In this document: piece by piece, positions 9,207-21,283 of the stretch | Layout of the letters: each line of letters opens with the position of its first letter | How positions within the stretch are numbered: the first letter of the stretch is position 1 | From: Treponema sp. | GTDB lineage: Bacteria; Spirochaetota; Spirochaetia; Treponematales; Breznakiellaceae | Direction of reading: 5' to 3' | Assembly (NCBI GenBank): GCA_009782555.1 | Contig: WRIV01000011.1 | Location: 30,505-94,504 of the forward strand | DNA: 64,000 nucleotides | Made by a program: the position numbers and the translations under genes | Notes under the pieces: generated by a model | The model's input: only the letters and a program-made list of their open reading frames with translations | Databases searched by the model: none | Told to the model about the DNA's origin: nothing

Positions 9207-12200
9207 TCTTCGGTTTCTTCCGCTTCCTGTTCTGGTTCCTCCACTCCCTGGCCTACCATCATTTTTTCTTCTTCAAGGGCCTCAAATTTCCGTTGTTCCA
9301 GAATTTCCTGCATTTGCAAATCTAGATCCTGGGAGTCTTCATCAAAGAGCTTAACCGCCCGGTAGCGTTTCATGCCCGTCCCCGCGGGAATGGGATGGCC
9401 GATGATAATGTTTTCCTTGAGTCCCCGCAGGGCGTCGGTGGAACCAGCAATGGCCGCATTGGTAAGAACCCGGGTGGTTTCCTGAAAACTTGCCGCAGAA
9501 AGGAAGGAGTCGATATTAAGGGAGGCCTTGGTAATCCCCTGGAACATGGGCCGGGCGATTGCCGGCTGGCCTCCTTCGGCGATAACCCGGTTGTTTTCCT
9601 CGTGAAACCGGTACTTGTCCACCATGGCTTCAAAGATAAACCGTGTGTCTCCCACTGCGACAATTTGTACCTTCCGCATCATCTGACGGATAATCACACC
9701 GATATGCTTATCGTTAATAGAAACACCCTGGAGCCGGTAAACTTGCTGGATTTCATCCAGCAAATAACGCTGTAGGGTAGATTCTCCCAAAATGTGGAGG
9801 ATGTCGTGGGGATTAATTGCGCCGTTACAGAGCAGTTCCCCCGCTTCCACTAAATCACCATCGCGAACTAAAAGCCGCTTGGCCATGGGGATTAGATGTT
9901 TGTATTCTCTGCCAAAAATATCCTGCACAATTAGCACCCGTTTGCCCTTGACGATGCCCCTGAAATATACCGTCCCGGCAACCTGGGCCAGCACAGCAGG
10001 ATTTTTGGGTTTCCGGGCTTCGAACAATTCACTTACCCGGGGAAGGCCGGAAGTAATATCCATGGCCTTGGCACTTTCCTTAAGTATCTTGGCGATAGTT
10101 CTGCCCGCGCTGATTTTTGTTCCTTCATCCACCAGAACATAGGCGCCGCCGGGGAGAAAGTAGGAAGCCGCTTCATTTCCATCATCATCTAAAATAATGA
10201 TTCTAGGCTGTTTGCTTTCCAACTGGAATTCGGTGATCCGCTTTTCAGTGTTTCCCGTATCTTCATCCACTTCTTCCTTAATGGTAGTCCCAGGAATAAT
10301 GTCTTCGTAAGTAACGGTACCCCCTGTCTCGGCAATAATCGGATCGCTAAAGGGATCAAATGTGGCGATGGTTTTTTCCGAGCCCACCACTTCGCCCTTC
10401 CTGACCATAAATTCTGAACCATTGCGAATTTCGATTTTTTGATCCTGTCCGATAAGGAGAAGGGTGTTTGTTTTAGATCGTCCCTGTCCATCCAGCACCA
10501 GGGCATATGCGATTTCCGGAGAAAGAATATCTTTGGTTCCATGCCTGATGATTGATTCTCCCCGGATGATCCGTTTGCCGCTTTCTACCAGAAGTTCATC
10601 CTTAGCTTCCAGTTTGTATTCTTTCATTACCTTGTTGACCACCGCATAGCCCCGGCGGGTAAAGAGCCGGCGTCCATTTTCCAGTTCCACATGGGCTCCG
10701 GACACTTCCCGGACGTACACGGGATATTTAAGGAAGATACGATTTTCTTCGCTTATCTTGGTCGCAGCTCCGCCTATGTGAAAGGTCCGCATGGTAAGCT
10801 GGGTTCCGGGCTGGCCGATGGATTGGGCGGCAATGGTTCCCACCGCTTCCCCTATATCCACGGACCGGTTGGTGGCCAAGTTTCTCCCATAACATTTCCT
10901 GCACACTCCATGTTTGGCCTCACAGGTAAAGACCGTTCTAATCCGCACCGATTCTACCCCGGCATCATCTATCTGGATTGCGATGTCTTCGGTGATCTCT
11001 TCGTTTACATCTATGATCAATTCCCCGGTAATGGGATGCTTGACCCGTTCCAGTGTATAACGTCCTACAACGCGATCCTTCAAGGGTTCCACAATATCCT
11101 CGCCATCTTTGATGGCCGCAGAAGCAACGCCATTGATCGTTCCGCAGTCATCCTCGTTGACTACCACATCCTGGGCGATGTCCACAAGACGGCGGGTCAG
11201 GTAACCGGCTTCGGCGGTTTTTAGGGCCGTATCGGCAAGTCCCTTCCGGGCGCCATTGGTTGAGATAAAGAATTCGATAACTGAAAGACCTTCCTTAAAG
11301 TTTGATCGGATTGGAAGTTCAATGATGTCGCCGGAAGGCTTGGCCATTAGGCCTCGCATACCCGCCAGCTGGCGAATCTGGTTGCGGCTTCCCCGGGCTC
11401 CGGAGTTGGCCATCATCCAAACCGAGTTAAAGCCGTCCCGGTCCGCTTCCAGCGTCTTCATCATATTGGCGGTCAGCTCGTCGTTAGTTTTGGACCACAC
11501 TTCCACCACCCGGTTGTACCTCTCTTCCTGGGTAATATGTCCCAGCCGCCACTGAGCCTGGATATCTTCGACCTTTTTGTTGGCCTCTTCAATCATCGCT
11601 GGTTTTTCTTTTGGCACCACAATATCATCTACTCCGATGGTGGCGCCAAAAATTGTGGCATAGCGGTACCCGGTGGCCTTAATTGCATCCAGCATCTTTA
11701 CTGTGATCCAGGATCCTTTCTCGGTAAAGACATATTCAATTAACGCCCGCAGTTCCTTGTCTTTCATTTCGTAGTTAATGAAAGGAATTTCCCGCGGCAT
11801 TTCTTCGTTAAACACCAGCCGGCCTGCGGAGGTTTCGATAAACTCAACATTCTTCTGTTCCATCGGTTTGCCAACCCGTTCCCAGACGATCTTTTTAGTT
11901 GGCTTAACCTTGATCGCCGCTTCCCAGTCCAGGGCCTTGGATTCCACCGCCATAAGAGCTTCTTCGGTGGAGGTATAGCGCCCGCCTGTACCTTTGGCGT
12001 TGGGTTTGATCCTGGTAAGAAAGTTGATCCCCAGCACCATATCCTGGGAGGGAAACACGATGGTTTTGCCGTTAGCAGGATTAAGGAGATTTTTTGCGCT
12101 GAGCATCAGTGTCCAACATTCCATTTGGGCGGGCTGGGTCAGGGGCACATGGACCGCCATTTGATCGCCGTCAAAATCGGCGTTAAAGGCATGACAAACC

Positions 12201-13522
12201 AGGGGGTGGAGTTTAATCGCCTTCCCCTCCACCAGCACCGGTTCAAAGGCCTGAATTCCCAGCCGGTGCAAGGTCGGTGCCCGGTTAAGAAGTACCGGAT
12301 GTTCCTTGACCACCTCGTCCAGGATCGCAAATACTTCCGGCGTTTCCTGTTCCACCAGGAGTTTTGCTTTTTTGATATTATAGACCACATCCTTGTCCAC
12401 AAGTTTCTTCATGATAAAGGGCTTAAAGAGTTCCAGGGCCATCTTGGTCGGAAGACCGCACTGCCACATCTTTAAATCCGGTCCCACGGTAATCACCGAA
12501 CGGCCCGAATAATCCACCCGCTTGCCTAGAAGGTTCTGCCGAAATCTCCCCTGCTTGCCTTTGAGCATATCGCTGATCGATTTAAGAGGCCGGTTACTGG
12601 CACCTTTGACCACTCGCTTTTTTTTGGAATTATCAAAGAGTGCGTCCACCGCTTCCTGAAGCATCCGTTTTTCATTGCGGATGATGATGTCCGGCGCATT
12701 AAGAGTTTGAAGCCGTTTTAGCCGGTTGTTTCGATTGATCACCCGGCGGTAAAGATCGTTCAGGTCGCTGGTGGCAAAGCGTCCGCCGTCCAGTTGCACC
12801 ATGGGTCGCAGGTCCGGGGGAATTACGGGGATCACGTCGAGGATCATCCATTCGGGCTTATTGGAAGAACTGCGGAAATTTTCTACGATTTCGATGCGTT
12901 TAAGGAGCCGCTTGTTGGTCTTGGCACCCTTTTCGATCATCTTGGTCCGAAGTTCTACCGCCATTTCATCAAGGTTAATATTTTCCAGCAGGGTCCGTAT
13001 CGCTTCGGCTCCCATACCGGCGGAAAAACTGCCGCCGTGCCGCTCCTGTGCTTCGTAGTATTCTTCTTCCGTTAAAACCTGGTTTTTCTTTAAGTCCGTA
13101 TCTCCGGCATCGATAACCACATATTTTTCGTAGTACAGAATTGAACGCAGAGCCGCCATAGTCAGATCCAGAAGCAGCCCCATGCGGCTGGGGACGGAAC
13201 GGTAATACCAGATATGAGACACAGGAGCGGCCAGTTCAATGTGACCCATCCGCTCCCGCCGTACCTTAAAATGAGTTACTTCCACGCCGCAGCGATCGCA
13301 GATTACGCCTTTGTAACGGATCGATTTGAATTTGCCGCAATAACACTCCCATTCCTTGGTGGTACCGAAGATCCGTTCGCAAAAAAGACCGTCCTTTTCG
13401 GGCCTGAGGGTCCGGTAATTTATCGTTTCCGGTTTCTTTACTTCTCCATACGACCAGGCACGGATCATATCCGGCGAGGCCAGTTTGATCATAATCGAAT
13501 CAAAATCCTGTATGTCCCTCAT
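9203..13522 (-). CDS. rpoC: RNA polymerase beta' subunit
   Basis: A 1439-residue catalytic subunit. [17 protein letters not shown] contains the three Mg2+-binding aspartates of the active site. The N-terminal zinc-binding Cys set (CYCGKFK...[13 protein letters not shown]) and the second zinc site ([13 protein letters not shown]) are intact, as is the bridge-helix/trigger-loop region ([23 protein letters not shown]). The C-terminus ends in an acidic tail rich in Glu. A GGGGA ribosome-binding site precedes the ATG. Unusually, rpoC is separated from rpoB by a complete chemotaxis receptor gene ending 11 bases upstream. Confidence 0.98.
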   Translation of the reverse strand: MRDIQDFDSIMIKLASPDMIRAWSYGEVKKPETINYRTLRPEKDGLFCERIFGTTKEWECYCGKFKSIRYKGVICDRCGVEVTHFKVRRERMGHIELAAPVSHIWYYRSVPSRMGLLLDLTMAALRSILYYEKYVVIDAGDTDLKKNQVLTEEEYYEAQERHGGSFSAGMGAEAIRTLLENINLDEMAVELRTKMIEKGAKTNKRLLKRIEIVENFRSSSNKPEWMILDVIPVIPPDLRPMVQLDGGRFATSDLNDLYRRVINRNNRLKRLQTLNAPDIIIRNEKRMLQEAVDALFDNSKKKRVVKGASNRPLKSISDMLKGKQGRFRQNLLGKRVDYSGRSVITVGPDLKMWQCGLPTKMALELFKPFIMKKLVDKDVVYNIKKAKLLVEQETPEVFAILDEVVKEHPVLLNRAPTLHRLGIQAFEPVLVEGKAIKLHPLVCHAFNADFDGDQMAVHVPLTQPAQMECWTLMLSAKNLLNPANGKTIVFPSQDMVLGINFLTRIKPNAKGTGGRYTSTEEALMAVESKALDWEAAIKVKPTKKIVWERVGKPMEQKNVEFIETSAGRLVFNEEMPREIPFINYEMKDKELRALIEYVFTEKGSWITVKMLDAIKATGYRYATIFGATIGVDDIVVPKEKPAMIEEANKKVEDIQAQWRLGHITQEERYNRVVEVWSKTNDELTANMMKTLEADRDGFNSVWMMANSGARGSRNQIRQLAGMRGLMAKPSGDIIELPIRSNFKEGLSVIEFFISTNGARKGLADTALKTAEAGYLTRRLVDIAQDVVVNEDDCGTINGVASAAIKDGEDIVEPLKDRVVGRYTLERVKHPITGELIIDVNEEITEDIAIQIDDAGVESVRIRTVFTCEAKHGVCRKCYGRNLATNRSVDIGEAVGTIAAQSIGQPGTQLTMRTFHIGGAATKISEENRIFLKYPVYVREVSGAHVELENGRRLFTRRGYAVVNKVMKEYKLEAKDELLVESGKRIIRGESIIRHGTKDILSPEIAYALVLDGQGRSKTNTLLLIGQDQKIEIRNGSEFMVRKGEVVGSEKTIATFDPFSDPIIAETGGTVTYEDIIPGTTIKEEVDEDTGNTEKRITEFQLESKQPRIIILDDDGNEAASYFLPGGAYVLVDEGTKISAGRTIAKILKESAKAMDITSGLPRVSELFEARKPKNPAVLAQVAGTVYFRGIVKGKRVLIVQDIFGREYKHLIPMAKRLLVRDGDLVEAGELLCNGAINPHDILHILGESTLQRYLLDEIQQVYRLQGVSINDKHIGVIIRQMMRKVQIVAVGDTRFIFEAMVDKYRFHEENNRVIAEGGQPAIARPMFQGITKASLNIDSFLSAASFQETTRVLTNAAIAGSTDALRGLKENIIIGHPIPAGTGMKRYRAVKLFDEDSQDLDLQMQEILEQRKFEALEEEKMMVGQGVEEPEQEAEETEE

Positions 13523-13533
13523 TCAAATCCCCT

Positions 13534-15297
13534 TTAGCTTTTTAATTCGGCTACCAGTTCCATCAATCCCGTTGATTTCTCCAGCAGTGCCCTAAGATCG
13601 CCGTCCGCCAGAGTTACAAGCCTGTCGTTTTCAGAGACAATGCCATTTACTTCGTTGACCAGTGAAGTAACAGCCCGGCTGGATCCGGCCTGCTCTTCGG
13701 CCTTTTCCAGTATTGAATGAACCCGAATCATGGTCTCCCGAACCGATGATCCCGCTTCTGTTAATGATCGCGCTGCTTTATCTGACAGTTCAGTTACATG
13801 GCTAATGGAAGAAACTGCTTCGGACATCGCATTAATGTTATTTTCCGCCAGTTTTTGCATATCAGTGATGCTGACTCCTACTTCTTCGGCCGCAGACTGC
13901 GTTTTTTCCGCCAACTTTCTGACTTCTCCTGCCACCACAGCAAAACCTTTGCCCGATTCACCGGCATGGGCAGCTTCAATGGAAGCGTTCATGGCAAGCA
14001 GATTTATTTGAGCGGCAATATCGGTGATCACGCCCATTATATTTCCAACCGTCTTTGACTGTTCATCAAGTTTGCCTACATTCTGCTTAAGGTTTTCTGT
14101 AAGAGTAAAAAGTCCTTCCATGGCCTTGCCTGACTGGATGGCCATTTCCATTCCAGCTTCAACTTTCTGATTTGATTCCTCAGATTTGACAGCTGCCTCT
14201 CCTGCACTGCCGGAAATCTGTTCCACCCCGCTGCTAAGCTGCTGCATTGAATCGAGTATACGAAGTATCTTTTCAACCTGGGTATCACTGCCGCTTTTAA
14301 CACCGGTAACACTGCTGGAAATATTGCTCACGGCATTTTCCACTTCCTGGGAAGCGGTTTCCACCCGGGCTGCCACACGCATCACCTTGTCGGCAGTTTC
14401 TTTGGCTTCCGTAGCACGGATATTCGCCTCATCCTCCTTGGCTTTAACCGTTTCAAAACCCCTGCCAAGATTTTCCGCCATTCGCAGAAATGCCTGCTGT
14501 AAAACGGTAATTTCATCCCGCCCCTGAATTTGGAGTACCGTTTTTAGATTGCCCTGAGCCATCTGTTCTGCCGCCGCTACCGTTATCTTAAGAGGTGCAT
14601 TGATCGAATGCATGGTCATAATGCACATAGGACCCAGGATCAGAAGGAGTATCACCGTGGCGGCGCCTATAATAAGATAGAGCCGCTTTTTTAGGGCTTC
14701 TTCCATATGGGCAGTAAGTTCACCTTTATGGATGTCAATATTATCAATATAAATGCCGGTAGAAATCCAAATATCCGTACCGGGTATGTATTCCACATAA
14801 GCCATTTTAGGAGCGAGGTCCATACTCGGCGGCTTGGGGAATACAAAATATACAAAACCGCCCCCTTTCTCTGCGTTTTCGTACAGTTCCCTTACATAGT
14901 ACACCCCGTTATTATCCGCGGTCTCTCCAAGATCCTCCCCTTCACGGTGGGGCAGGGTTGGGTGCATAAAAATCACCGTGCCAATATAGGTAAAGTAGTA
15001 GCCGGATTGATCTTCTTCAAAACGGTAATCCTGAATAAAACTCTTAATAATGTCATGCTGTTCTTGACGGACTGTTATCCCGTTTAATGCCGCAGATAGG
15101 GCAATTGCCATGGATTGGGTGCCAAGCTTAATCTTCTCCTGCTGCCCCTCAATCATCGCCTGCTCAGTTTCCATTATCCCCTTGTCTTTTGCTTCTTCGG
15201 CTGTAAACAGCATAATTACCGTAAGTGTCGCCGCTGAAAGAAGCAGAATAAGGATTATTGCCACCAATCTAACACCTATTGGTATATTCCTTAACAT
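13534..15297 (-). CDS. Methyl-accepting chemotaxis protein with Cache-type sensor
   Basis: A 587-residue inner-membrane receptor. A first membrane helix (~10-30) is followed by a periplasmic single-Cache-like domain (~45-195; [20 protein letters not shown] and [13 protein letters not shown] are typical), a second membrane helix (~205-228), a HAMP linker and a cytoplasmic coiled coil. The signalling tip includes [20 protein letters not shown], which binds CheA/CheW. No C-terminal CheR-docking pentapeptide is seen. Cache domains of this type often sense small organic acids, but the ligand here is unknown. The gene sits between rpoB (14-base gap) and rpoC (11-base gap) with its own GAGGA site, so it is expected to be co-transcribed with RNA polymerase. 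Confidence 0.95.
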   Translation of the reverse strand: MLRNIPIGVRLVAIILILLLSAATLTVIMLFTAEEAKDKGIMETEQAMIEGQQEKIKLGTQSMAIALSAALNGITVRQEQHDIIKSFIQDYRFEEDQSGYYFTYIGTVIFMHPTLPHREGEDLGETADNNGVYYVRELYENAEKGGGFVYFVFPKPPSMDLAPKMAYVEYIPGTDIWISTGIYIDNIDIHKGELTAHMEEALKKRLYLIIGAATVILLLILGPMCIMTMHSINAPLKITVAAAEQMAQGNLKTVLQIQGRDEITVLQQAFLRMAENLGRGFETVKAKEDEANIRATEAKETADKVMRVAARVETASQEVENAVSNISSSVTGVKSGSDTQVEKILRILDSMQQLSSGVEQISGSAGEAAVKSEESNQKVEAGMEMAIQSGKAMEGLFTLTENLKQNVGKLDEQSKTVGNIMGVITDIAAQINLLAMNASIEAAHAGESGKGFAVVAGEVRKLAEKTQSAAEEVGVSITDMQKLAENNINAMSEAVSSISHVTELSDKAARSLTEAGSSVRETMIRVHSILEKAEEQAGSSRAVTSLVNEVNGIVSENDRLVTLADGDLRALLEKSTGLMELVAELKS

Positions 15298-15311
15298 ACA
15301 TTCCTCATTTT

Positions 15312-18300
15312 TTAAAAGTTACTTCCCGATTTGGTGATTAACTCTTCATCCCTTTCAGTAAGGGGAATTTGTTTTCCCTTGGCATCGTAAATAGTCATGT
15401 CCAGCGCCAGTCCGCGCAGTTCCTGAACCAGTACGTTGAACGATTCGGGAATTCCCGCAGTCGTAGAAGGCTCGCCCTTTACAATTGCTTCGTAAATTTT
15501 GGAACGGCCCGTCATGTCGTCAGATTTGATTGTCAAAAGTTCCTGCAAGGTATTGGCCGCTCCGTAAGCTTCCAGGGCCCACACTTCCATTTCACCAAGC
15601 CGCTGACCGCCGAACTGAGCCTTGCCTCCCAGGGGCTGCTGGGTTACCAGTGAATAGGGACCGGTGGATCGGGCGTGCATCTTGTCGTCAACCAGATGAT
15701 GGAGTTTAAGGAAGTAAATTATCCCGCAGAAAATTGGATTGACAAAGGGTTCGCCAGTCCGGCCATCCCGGAGTACGGTCTTGCTGGTTACCGGAAGTCC
15801 CGCTTCTTTCAGTTTTTCTTCGATGTCTTCGGCAGAGGGAGACTGGAAGACCGGAGTGGCGTACCATTCATCCAGGGTACTGGCGGCCCAGCCCAGTTCG
15901 GTTTCCAGAAGCTGTCCGATGTTCATCCGGGAAGGGACGCCAAGGGGCGTTAAACAAATATCAAGAGGAGTGCCGTCTTCCATGTAAGGCATATCTTCTT
16001 CGGGCAATATCTTGGCCACAACGCCCTTGTTGCCATGGCGGCCTGCCATTTTGTCCCCTTCGCGGAGTTTCCGTTTGGTGGCGATAAGGACTTTTACCAC
16101 TTCGTCCACACCAGGATTAAGATCGTCCCCTTCGGATCGCTTAAGCCGTTGTATGTCGATGATCGTTCCTTCTATACCATGCGGTACCCGAAGGGAAGAA
16201 TCCCGAACTTCTTTGGCCTTTTCGCCAAATATGGAATTGAGGAGTTTAAACTCAGGGGTAGTTTCTGTCTCGCTTTTGGGGGTTACCTTGCCCACAAGGA
16301 TATCCCCGGACCAAACTTTGGCACCCACGATTATGATCCCCTCGGCATCAAGGTTATCCAAACTTTTTTCCGAAGTATTGGGAATGTCCCGGGTGATTTT
16401 TTCCGGCCCCAGCTTGGTTTCCCGTACTTCGGTAATAAATTCTTTTATGTGAATGGAGGTAAACATATCTTCCTTTACCACTCGTTCGGAAATCAGGATC
16501 GAATCTTCGTAGTTGTAACCGTTCCATGGCATAAAACCAACGAGGATATTCCGGCCCAGGGCAAGTTCGCCGTCCCTGGTGGCCGGTCCGTCGGCAATAA
16601 CTTGTCCCGCGGTAATCTTGTCTCCCACCTTAACAATGGGCCGCTGGTTGTAGCAGGTATCCTGGTTGGTTCTCTGGTACTTGGCTAAGCGGTACAGGTC
16701 CAGTCCGTCCGTTGTCGTCTGGGGACCCGCTCCATGTTTACTGTCCGGTTTGATAACCACTTCACTGGAACTTACCCGGATCACCATCCCGTTCCGGCGG
16801 GCCTTAACCAGAACGCCGGAATCATAGGCACATTTTCCTTCCATGCCGGTTCCCACCCGTGGCGCTTCGGGAAACACCAGGGGCACCGCCTGACGCTGCA
16901 TATTGCTTCCCATCAGGGCCCGGTTGGCATCATCGTGCTCCAGGAAGGGAATCAGCGAAGCGGAAACGGAAATGATCTGTTTGGGAGAAACATCCATGTA
17001 TTGAATGTCTTCTGGTGTCCTGGTGGTATAATCCCCCTGGCGGCGGCACGAGACTTGATCTCCGGCAAAGGTCCCATTATCGTGAATTTTTGCCGAAGCT
17101 TGGGCAATGTAATACCGGTCTTCATCCATGGCGGAAAGGTATTCTATGTCGGAAGTGATCTTGCCTTTGACAACTTTCCGGTAGGGTGTCTCCAGAAATC
17201 CATATTCGTTCACCCTTGTATAGTTGGCCAGGGATACGATAAGGCCGATGTTCGGACCTTCAGGTGTTTCAATGGGACACATCCTGCCGTAATGGGTATA
17301 GTGGACATCCCGAACTTCAAAACCTGCCCGATCCCGGGAAAGACCGCCGGGGCCCAACGCGTTAAGGCGCCGTTTGTGGGTCAGCTCCGCCAGAGGGTTA
17401 ACTTGATCCATAAACTGGGAAAGCTGACTGGAACCAAAAAATTCCTTAACTGCTGCCACCAAAGGTTTAATGGAAATCAAATCCTGGGGCTTAATCGTGT
17501 CGGTTTCTTTCAGGCTCATCCGTTCTTTGGCGATCCGTTCCATGCGGCTAAAGGCCACCTTCATGGCATTGGCCATCAGCTCACCTACAGAGCGAACCCG
17601 GCGGTTTCCAAGATGATCGATATCATCAATTGCCTCGTCTCCCACATAAACCTTGATCAGGTATTTCATGGTGGCAATCACATCCTGTCTTGTTAAGGTG
17701 TGTTCCTGCAGGGGCTGGGCATAGTTGAATTTTTTGTTAAGTTTATACCGGCCTACCCTTCCTAAATCGTAGCGGCGGCTGGTAAAAAACATTCCCAGAA
17801 GATCCTTTTCCGCCGCTTCCACGGTGATTGATTCACCGGGCATCAGTACCGAATACACCGCCGCCAGAGCATCTTCCTTAGTCGGTTCATCCTTGGTTGA
17901 ATCATCCTTAACGAATTTTATTTCTTCCCGTTCAAAACAGTTAAGCAGCATGGATGAATTAAGAGAAAGATTTGCAGATTTATCATCATCGGGATCCGCA
18001 AGGTGCACAAACTTGATCACCTCAATGGATTTGACGTTATTAGTCAGAAGTTCGTCCACATTGTGGGGGTGGAGTTTTTCTCCTGTTTGATAGAGTTTTT
18101 TCTTGCCCTCAGGATTAGTTCCGGAACTCCCGGCTTCTCCCGTTATCCAGACCGGGGAAGCCAAAACCCTGCCGGTGATCTGTTCCCTGGTTTCCTTGTC
18201 GTCCTTTACCTTAAAGGTTTCCACGGTATAAAAGGCCCTGATTATTTCTTCCCTTGTATTAAAGCCCAGGGCCCGGAGGAAGATACTCCCCAGGATCCGT

Positions 18301-18881
18301 TTTTTCCGGTCTATCTTGGCATAGATCAATTCACGTTTCTGGTCGATTTCAAATTCCAGCCATGAACCCTTGTAGGGAATGATCCGGGAAGAAAAAATTC
18401 CCTTTTCGTGGCTGAAGATAACCCCCGGCGAACGGTGTATCTGTGAAACCACTACCCGCTCGGCGCCATTGATAATAAAGGTGCCCCGTTCGCTCATAAT
18501 GGGGATATCCCCCATGTAAATGTCTTTCTGGCGAATTTCTCCGGTCTGCTGGAAGATCAAATTAACCCGGGCCTTTAGGGGCACCGAATAGGTCAAACCT
18601 TTCTGCTTACAGTCCAGTTCGGAAAATTTGATATGATCCTCATCCAGGGTATAGTATTCATACTCCAGGACCATATCCCCATTGGGACTTTCGATGGGAA
18701 AAGTGGATCTAAAAACTTCTTCCAACCCCTGCACACCAAGGGATCCGCCGGTTAAAAGTCTGGTACGTTGAAGAAAACGTTCGTAGGAACAAAGCTGAAT
18801 GTCTATCAGATCCGGCAGTTCCATTACATCATGAATATCTTTTCTTACATAAGAACGTTTGTCTTTTCTCGTCTTTACCAT
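15312..18881 (-). CDS. rpoB: RNA polymerase beta subunit
   Basis: A 1189-residue subunit with the rifampicin-pocket segment [20 protein letters not shown] and the downstream [20 protein letters not shown]. The Asn in RRLNALG (codon 17361-17363) lies at the position of E. coli Ser531, a substitution linked to natural rifampicin resistance in treponemes. [15 protein letters not shown] and the C-terminal [20 protein letters not shown] clamp contacts are intact. A GAGG site precedes the ATG. The gene follows rplL in the usual L10 operon order, but the next gene is a chemotaxis receptor instead of rpoC. Confidence 0.98.
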   Translation of the reverse strand: MVKTRKDKRSYVRKDIHDVMELPDLIDIQLCSYERFLQRTRLLTGGSLGVQGLEEVFRSTFPIESPNGDMVLEYEYYTLDEDHIKFSELDCKQKGLTYSVPLKARVNLIFQQTGEIRQKDIYMGDIPIMSERGTFIINGAERVVVSQIHRSPGVIFSHEKGIFSSRIIPYKGSWLEFEIDQKRELIYAKIDRKKRILGSIFLRALGFNTREEIIRAFYTVETFKVKDDKETREQITGRVLASPVWITGEAGSSGTNPEGKKKLYQTGEKLHPHNVDELLTNNVKSIEVIKFVHLADPDDDKSANLSLNSSMLLNCFEREEIKFVKDDSTKDEPTKEDALAAVYSVLMPGESITVEAAEKDLLGMFFTSRRYDLGRVGRYKLNKKFNYAQPLQEHTLTRQDVIATMKYLIKVYVGDEAIDDIDHLGNRRVRSVGELMANAMKVAFSRMERIAKERMSLKETDTIKPQDLISIKPLVAAVKEFFGSSQLSQFMDQVNPLAELTHKRRLNALGPGGLSRDRAGFEVRDVHYTHYGRMCPIETPEGPNIGLIVSLANYTRVNEYGFLETPYRKVVKGKITSDIEYLSAMDEDRYYIAQASAKIHDNGTFAGDQVSCRRQGDYTTRTPEDIQYMDVSPKQIISVSASLIPFLEHDDANRALMGSNMQRQAVPLVFPEAPRVGTGMEGKCAYDSGVLVKARRNGMVIRVSSSEVVIKPDSKHGAGPQTTTDGLDLYRLAKYQRTNQDTCYNQRPIVKVGDKITAGQVIADGPATRDGELALGRNILVGFMPWNGYNYEDSILISERVVKEDMFTSIHIKEFITEVRETKLGPEKITRDIPNTSEKSLDNLDAEGIIIVGAKVWSGDILVGKVTPKSETETTPEFKLLNSIFGEKAKEVRDSSLRVPHGIEGTIIDIQRLKRSEGDDLNPGVDEVVKVLIATKRKLREGDKMAGRHGNKGVVAKILPEEDMPYMEDGTPLDICLTPLGVPSRMNIGQLLETELGWAASTLDEWYATPVFQSPSAEDIEEKLKEAGLPVTSKTVLRDGRTGEPFVNPIFCGIIYFLKLHHLVDDKMHARSTGPYSLVTQQPLGGKAQFGGQRLGEMEVWALEAYGAANTLQELLTIKSDDMTGRSKIYEAIVKGEPSTTAGIPESFNVLVQELRGLALDMTIYDAKGKQIPLTERDEELITKSGSNF

Positions 18882-18958
18882 CCCAACCTCACTAATACCA
18901 AGACCTGAATAACCCGCAAATCTTTTGCCTTGCAGAAAAAAATCTGCGGGGATCCCGC

Positions 18959-18989
18959 TTTTTTCAAAACATTGTTAGTTTTGAAAAAA
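18959..18989. repeat. Intergenic hairpin, second copy of the 12-bp/7-nt element
   Basis: Between rpoB and rplL: left arm TTTTTTCAAAAC (18959-18970), loop ATTGTTA (18971-18977), right arm GTTTTGAAAAAA (18978-18989). Stem length, loop length and the TGTTA loop end match the copy at 5906-5936. A weaker CCCGCA/TGCGGG dyad lies next to it (18914-18950). Together they fill the 114-base rplL-rpoB gap, where transcript processing or partial termination often sets the ribosome/polymerase ratio; that role is only a suggestion. Confidence 0.72.
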
Positions 18990-18995
18990 CTTTAT

Positions 18996-19385
18996 CTATA
19001 GAATTTCCACCGTTCCGCCGGCGGCGGTAATCAGTTCTTTGATTTTGGCGGCTTCTTCTTTGGAAACCCCTTCCTTAAGAGGTTTGGGCGCTCCTTCTAC
19101 CAGATCTTTTGCTTCTTTAAGGCCCAGGCTCGTTACTGCCCGGACTTCTTTGATTACCGGAATTTTTTTGGCTTCGTCAAAGGCCTTAAGGATTACGCTG
19201 AATTCAGTTTTTTCCTCCGCCGCTTCAGCGCCGCCGCCTCCGCCGGGGGCTGCTGCCGCCGCCACCGCCACCGGGGCTGCCGCGGATACGCCGAATTTTT
19301 CTTCCATGGCCTTGACCAGTTCGGATACTTCCAAAACGGTCATGGAAGCAATTGTTTCCAGAATTTCTTCTTTTGTGGCTGCCAT
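18996..19385 (-). CDS. rplL: 50S ribosomal protein bL12 (L7/L12)
   Basis: A 129-residue stalk protein that recruits translation factors. It has the N-terminal dimerisation helices ([20 protein letters not shown]), an Ala/Gly-rich hinge with a GGGGG run near residues 47-53, and the conserved C-terminal domain ([20 protein letters not shown]) ending in GGTVEIL. It is preceded by a strong AAGGAGA site and by a 157-base structured gap after rplJ. Confidence 0.98.
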   Translation of the reverse strand: MAATKEEILETIASMTVLEVSELVKAMEEKFGVSAAAPVAVAAAAAPGGGGGAEAAEEKTEFSVILKAFDEAKKIPVIKEVRAVTSLGLKEAKDLVEGAPKPLKEGVSKEEAAKIKELITAAGGTVEIL

Positions 19386-19418
19386 ATTATCTTCTCCTTA
19401 AGTAATAGTACATCCCTC

Positions 19419-19531
19419 ATACAAAGGATGTTATTAACAAGCTGACAGGATCGGCAGCATCGAACAAAAGTTCGGCGAAGCCTGACAGCTTTTGATGCAA
19501 TGATTTATTCTCGGTTGAATAATCCTTGTAT
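19419..19531 (-). other. Nested inverted repeats in the rplJ-rplL gap
   Basis: Three nested pairings can be read. Outer arms: ATACAAAGGAT (19419-19429) with ATCCTTGTAT (19522-19531), one bulge. Middle arms: AAGCTGACAGG (19439-19449) with CCTGACAGCTT (19481-19491), one mismatch. Inner hairpin: CGAAC/GTTCG around AAAA (19461-19474). The transcript would fold into one long stem that brings the rplJ end close to the rplL ribosome-binding site. The likely role is control of the relative output of L10 and L12 or RNA processing; this is inference. Confidence 0.6.
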
Positions 19532-19542
19532 CAGAAAGTTTT

Positions 19543-20094
19543 TTACGTCTGCGCTTTCTTGTCTGCGACAGCTTTCACCGTCCTCACCAGCCTCGAAGGA
19601 ATATCGTTCAGGGCCGCCGCAAGATTCCGGGCAGGGCCGTTCATAACCGACATAAGCATGGAGATAAGCTCCAGTTTGCCGGGCAGCTTGGAAAAGGTTT
19701 CTACCTGCTTATCCGTATAGACAATGTTTCCTACCAGGCCTCCCTTAACCTTTAAGGTCGGCGCTTCTTTGATGAAGTCCAAAAGTATTTTTGCTACTTC
19801 GTTGGAATCTCTGGGAGCGATGGCTACGGCCGTGGGGCCCACTAGATAATTTGACACATCCGGCGTCTTGAGTTCCTCGAAGGCAAGGCGGGCAAAGTTG
19901 TTCTTTACCACCTTAAAAGCAGCTTCCTTTCCCCGAAGCTGCTTTCGTAAAACGGTGATCTGTTCCACCGTAAGACCCCGGTAATCGGCAAAAATAAAAT
20001 CCGGTGTTGTCCCTTCGGCGGTACTGAAAGCGTTTCTTAATTCACCGATGGCCTTAACCTTATAGTCCTGTACTTTTTTGGCTACGATTGCCAT
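19543..20094 (-). CDS. rplJ: 50S ribosomal protein uL10
   Basis: A 183-residue protein that anchors the L12 dimers to 23S rRNA. Recognisable by FIFADYRGLTVEQITVLRKQLR, VVKNNFARLAF, the LVGPTAVAI segment and the C-terminal helix for L12. A GGAGAAACAC ribosome-binding region precedes the ATG. It follows rplA closely (10-base gap). Confidence 0.97.
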   Translation of the reverse strand: MAIVAKKVQDYKVKAIGELRNAFSTAEGTTPDFIFADYRGLTVEQITVLRKQLRGKEAAFKVVKNNFARLAFEELKTPDVSNYLVGPTAVAIAPRDSNEVAKILLDFIKEAPTLKVKGGLVGNIVYTDKQVETFSKLPGKLELISMLMSVMNGPARNLAAALNDIPSRLVRTVKAVADKKAQT

Positions 20095-20104
20095 GTGTTT
20101 CTCC

Positions 20105-20782
20105 TTATTCGTCTTTGTAAGCGATCCACACGCCGGGCCCCATGGTGGAAGCTATCGAAACGGTCTGAATAAACTCACCCTTGGCATCGGCGGGTTTTTT
20201 CCTTTTAACCTCGGTAATCACCGCCCGGACATTTTCCGCCACCTTGTCACTGTCCATGGAAACTTTTCCCACCGCCAGATGCACAACTCCGGTCTTGTCG
20301 GCCCGGAATTCAACCCGGCCTCGTTTTAGTTCCGCCAAAGCTCCTTTTAGGTCAAAGGTAACGGTTCCGGTCTTGGGGTTGGGCATAAGACCCCTGCGGC
20401 CCAGGACCATGCCGAGCTTTCCTACATCCTTCATCATATCCGGGGTAGCTACCGCAACGTCAAAATCCAGCCAGCCCCCTTTGATCTTTTCGATAAGGTC
20501 GTCGGCACCTACAAAGGCAGCTCCCGCATCCTGGGCTTCCTTTTCCTTTTCGGGCTTGCAGAATACCAGCACTCGCTTTTCGCCTTTGAATTGATTGGGA
20601 AGTACCACCGTATCCCGAACGGACTGGCTCTTTTTTAGGTTCAATTTAACAGACAAATCCACCGTCTCGTCGAACTTGGCAAAGGCCAGGGATTTAACCG
20701 TATCCAGGGCAGTCCTAAGATCATATGAGACAGCCGAGTCGTATTTCTTGACGCTTTCCTTGTACTTCTTGCCCCGCCTCAT
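20105..20782 (-). CDS. rplA: 50S ribosomal protein uL1
   Basis: A 225-residue L1-stalk protein. The signatures [28 protein letters not shown] and [18 protein letters not shown] are all intact. The start overlaps the rplK stop by 4 bases (ATGA), the usual coupling of L11 and L1. In many bacteria L1 represses this operon by binding its leader; the hairpins upstream of rplK are the place to look for such a site. Confidence 0.98.
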   Translation of the reverse strand: MRRGKKYKESVKKYDSAVSYDLRTALDTVKSLAFAKFDETVDLSVKLNLKKSQSVRDTVVLPNQFKGEKRVLVFCKPEKEKEAQDAGAAFVGADDLIEKIKGGWLDFDVAVATPDMMKDVGKLGMVLGRRGLMPNPKTGTVTFDLKGALAELKRGRVEFRADKTGVVHLAVGKVSMDSDKVAENVRAVITEVKRKKPADAKGEFIQTVSIASTMGPGVWIAYKDE

Positions 20783-21210
20783 TGTTCCACCTCCACTCCC
20801 ATGGACCGGGCAGTGCCGGCGATGATCTTCATGGCCCCTTCGATGTCATTGGCGGAAAGATCGGGCATCTTTGTTTTTGCAATTTCTTCAAGCTTTGCCT
20901 TGGGGATCTTTCCTACCTTGGTCTTGTGGGATTCCGCTGATCCCTTTTCCAAACTGATTGCCTTCTTGATAAGCACCGCCGCAGGAGGTGTCTTAAGGAT
21001 GAAGGTAAAGGACTTGTCGGCATAAACGGTGATAACCACCGGTATGACAAGTCCCGGCTCCATCGACTTCGTCCGGTCATTAAACTGCTGAACGAACTGG
21101 GGGGCGCTGACGCCGTGGGGTCCCAGGGCTGGTCCTACCGGGGGAGCCGGCGTGGCTTTCCCCGCAGGGCACTGGAGTTTAATGTAGGCGGCAACTTTTT
21201 TCTTTGCCAT
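20779..21210 (-). CDS. rplK: 50S ribosomal protein uL11
   Basis: A 143-residue protein of the GTPase-associated centre. The start at 21210 was chosen because [13 protein letters not shown] is the family N-terminus and GGAG lies 7 bases upstream; an in-frame extension to 21249 has neither. [14 protein letters not shown] and the C-terminal [14 protein letters not shown] are typical. It is coupled to rplA by a 4-base overlap. Confidence 0.98.
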   Translation of the reverse strand: MAKKKVAAYIKLQCPAGKATPAPPVGPALGPHGVSAPQFVQQFNDRTKSMEPGLVIPVVITVYADKSFTFILKTPPAAVLIKKAISLEKGSAESHKTKVGKIPKAKLEEIAKTKMPDLSANDIEGAMKIIAGTARSMGVEVEQ

Positions 21211-21232
21211 TGCATTCTCCTTTGTAGTTGTA

Positions 21233-21283
21233 CAATGTGCTCTGCACATTGCGGCGGGGTTTTACTGCGTAAAACTCCGCCGC
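21233..21283 (-). other. Two adjacent hairpins in the nusG-rplK gap (possible leader)
   Basis: Hairpin 1: CAATGTGC (21233-21240), loop TCT, GCACATTG (21244-21251), perfect. Hairpin 2: a 15-base arm (21251-21265), loop TGC, and 21269-21283, with a single mismatch. They share one base and occupy the leader of rplK-rplA. Hairpin 2 is GC-rich at its base (GCGGCG). No long T run follows, so a simple terminator is unlikely. An L1-binding autoregulatory site or an RNA processing site is possible; neither is shown by the sequence. Confidence 0.6.

Noticed and set aside
16734..17696. Long open frame of 320 codons on the plus strand inside rpoB
   Set aside because: It is antisense to a certain rpoB, has no family features and arises from the codon bias of the real gene.
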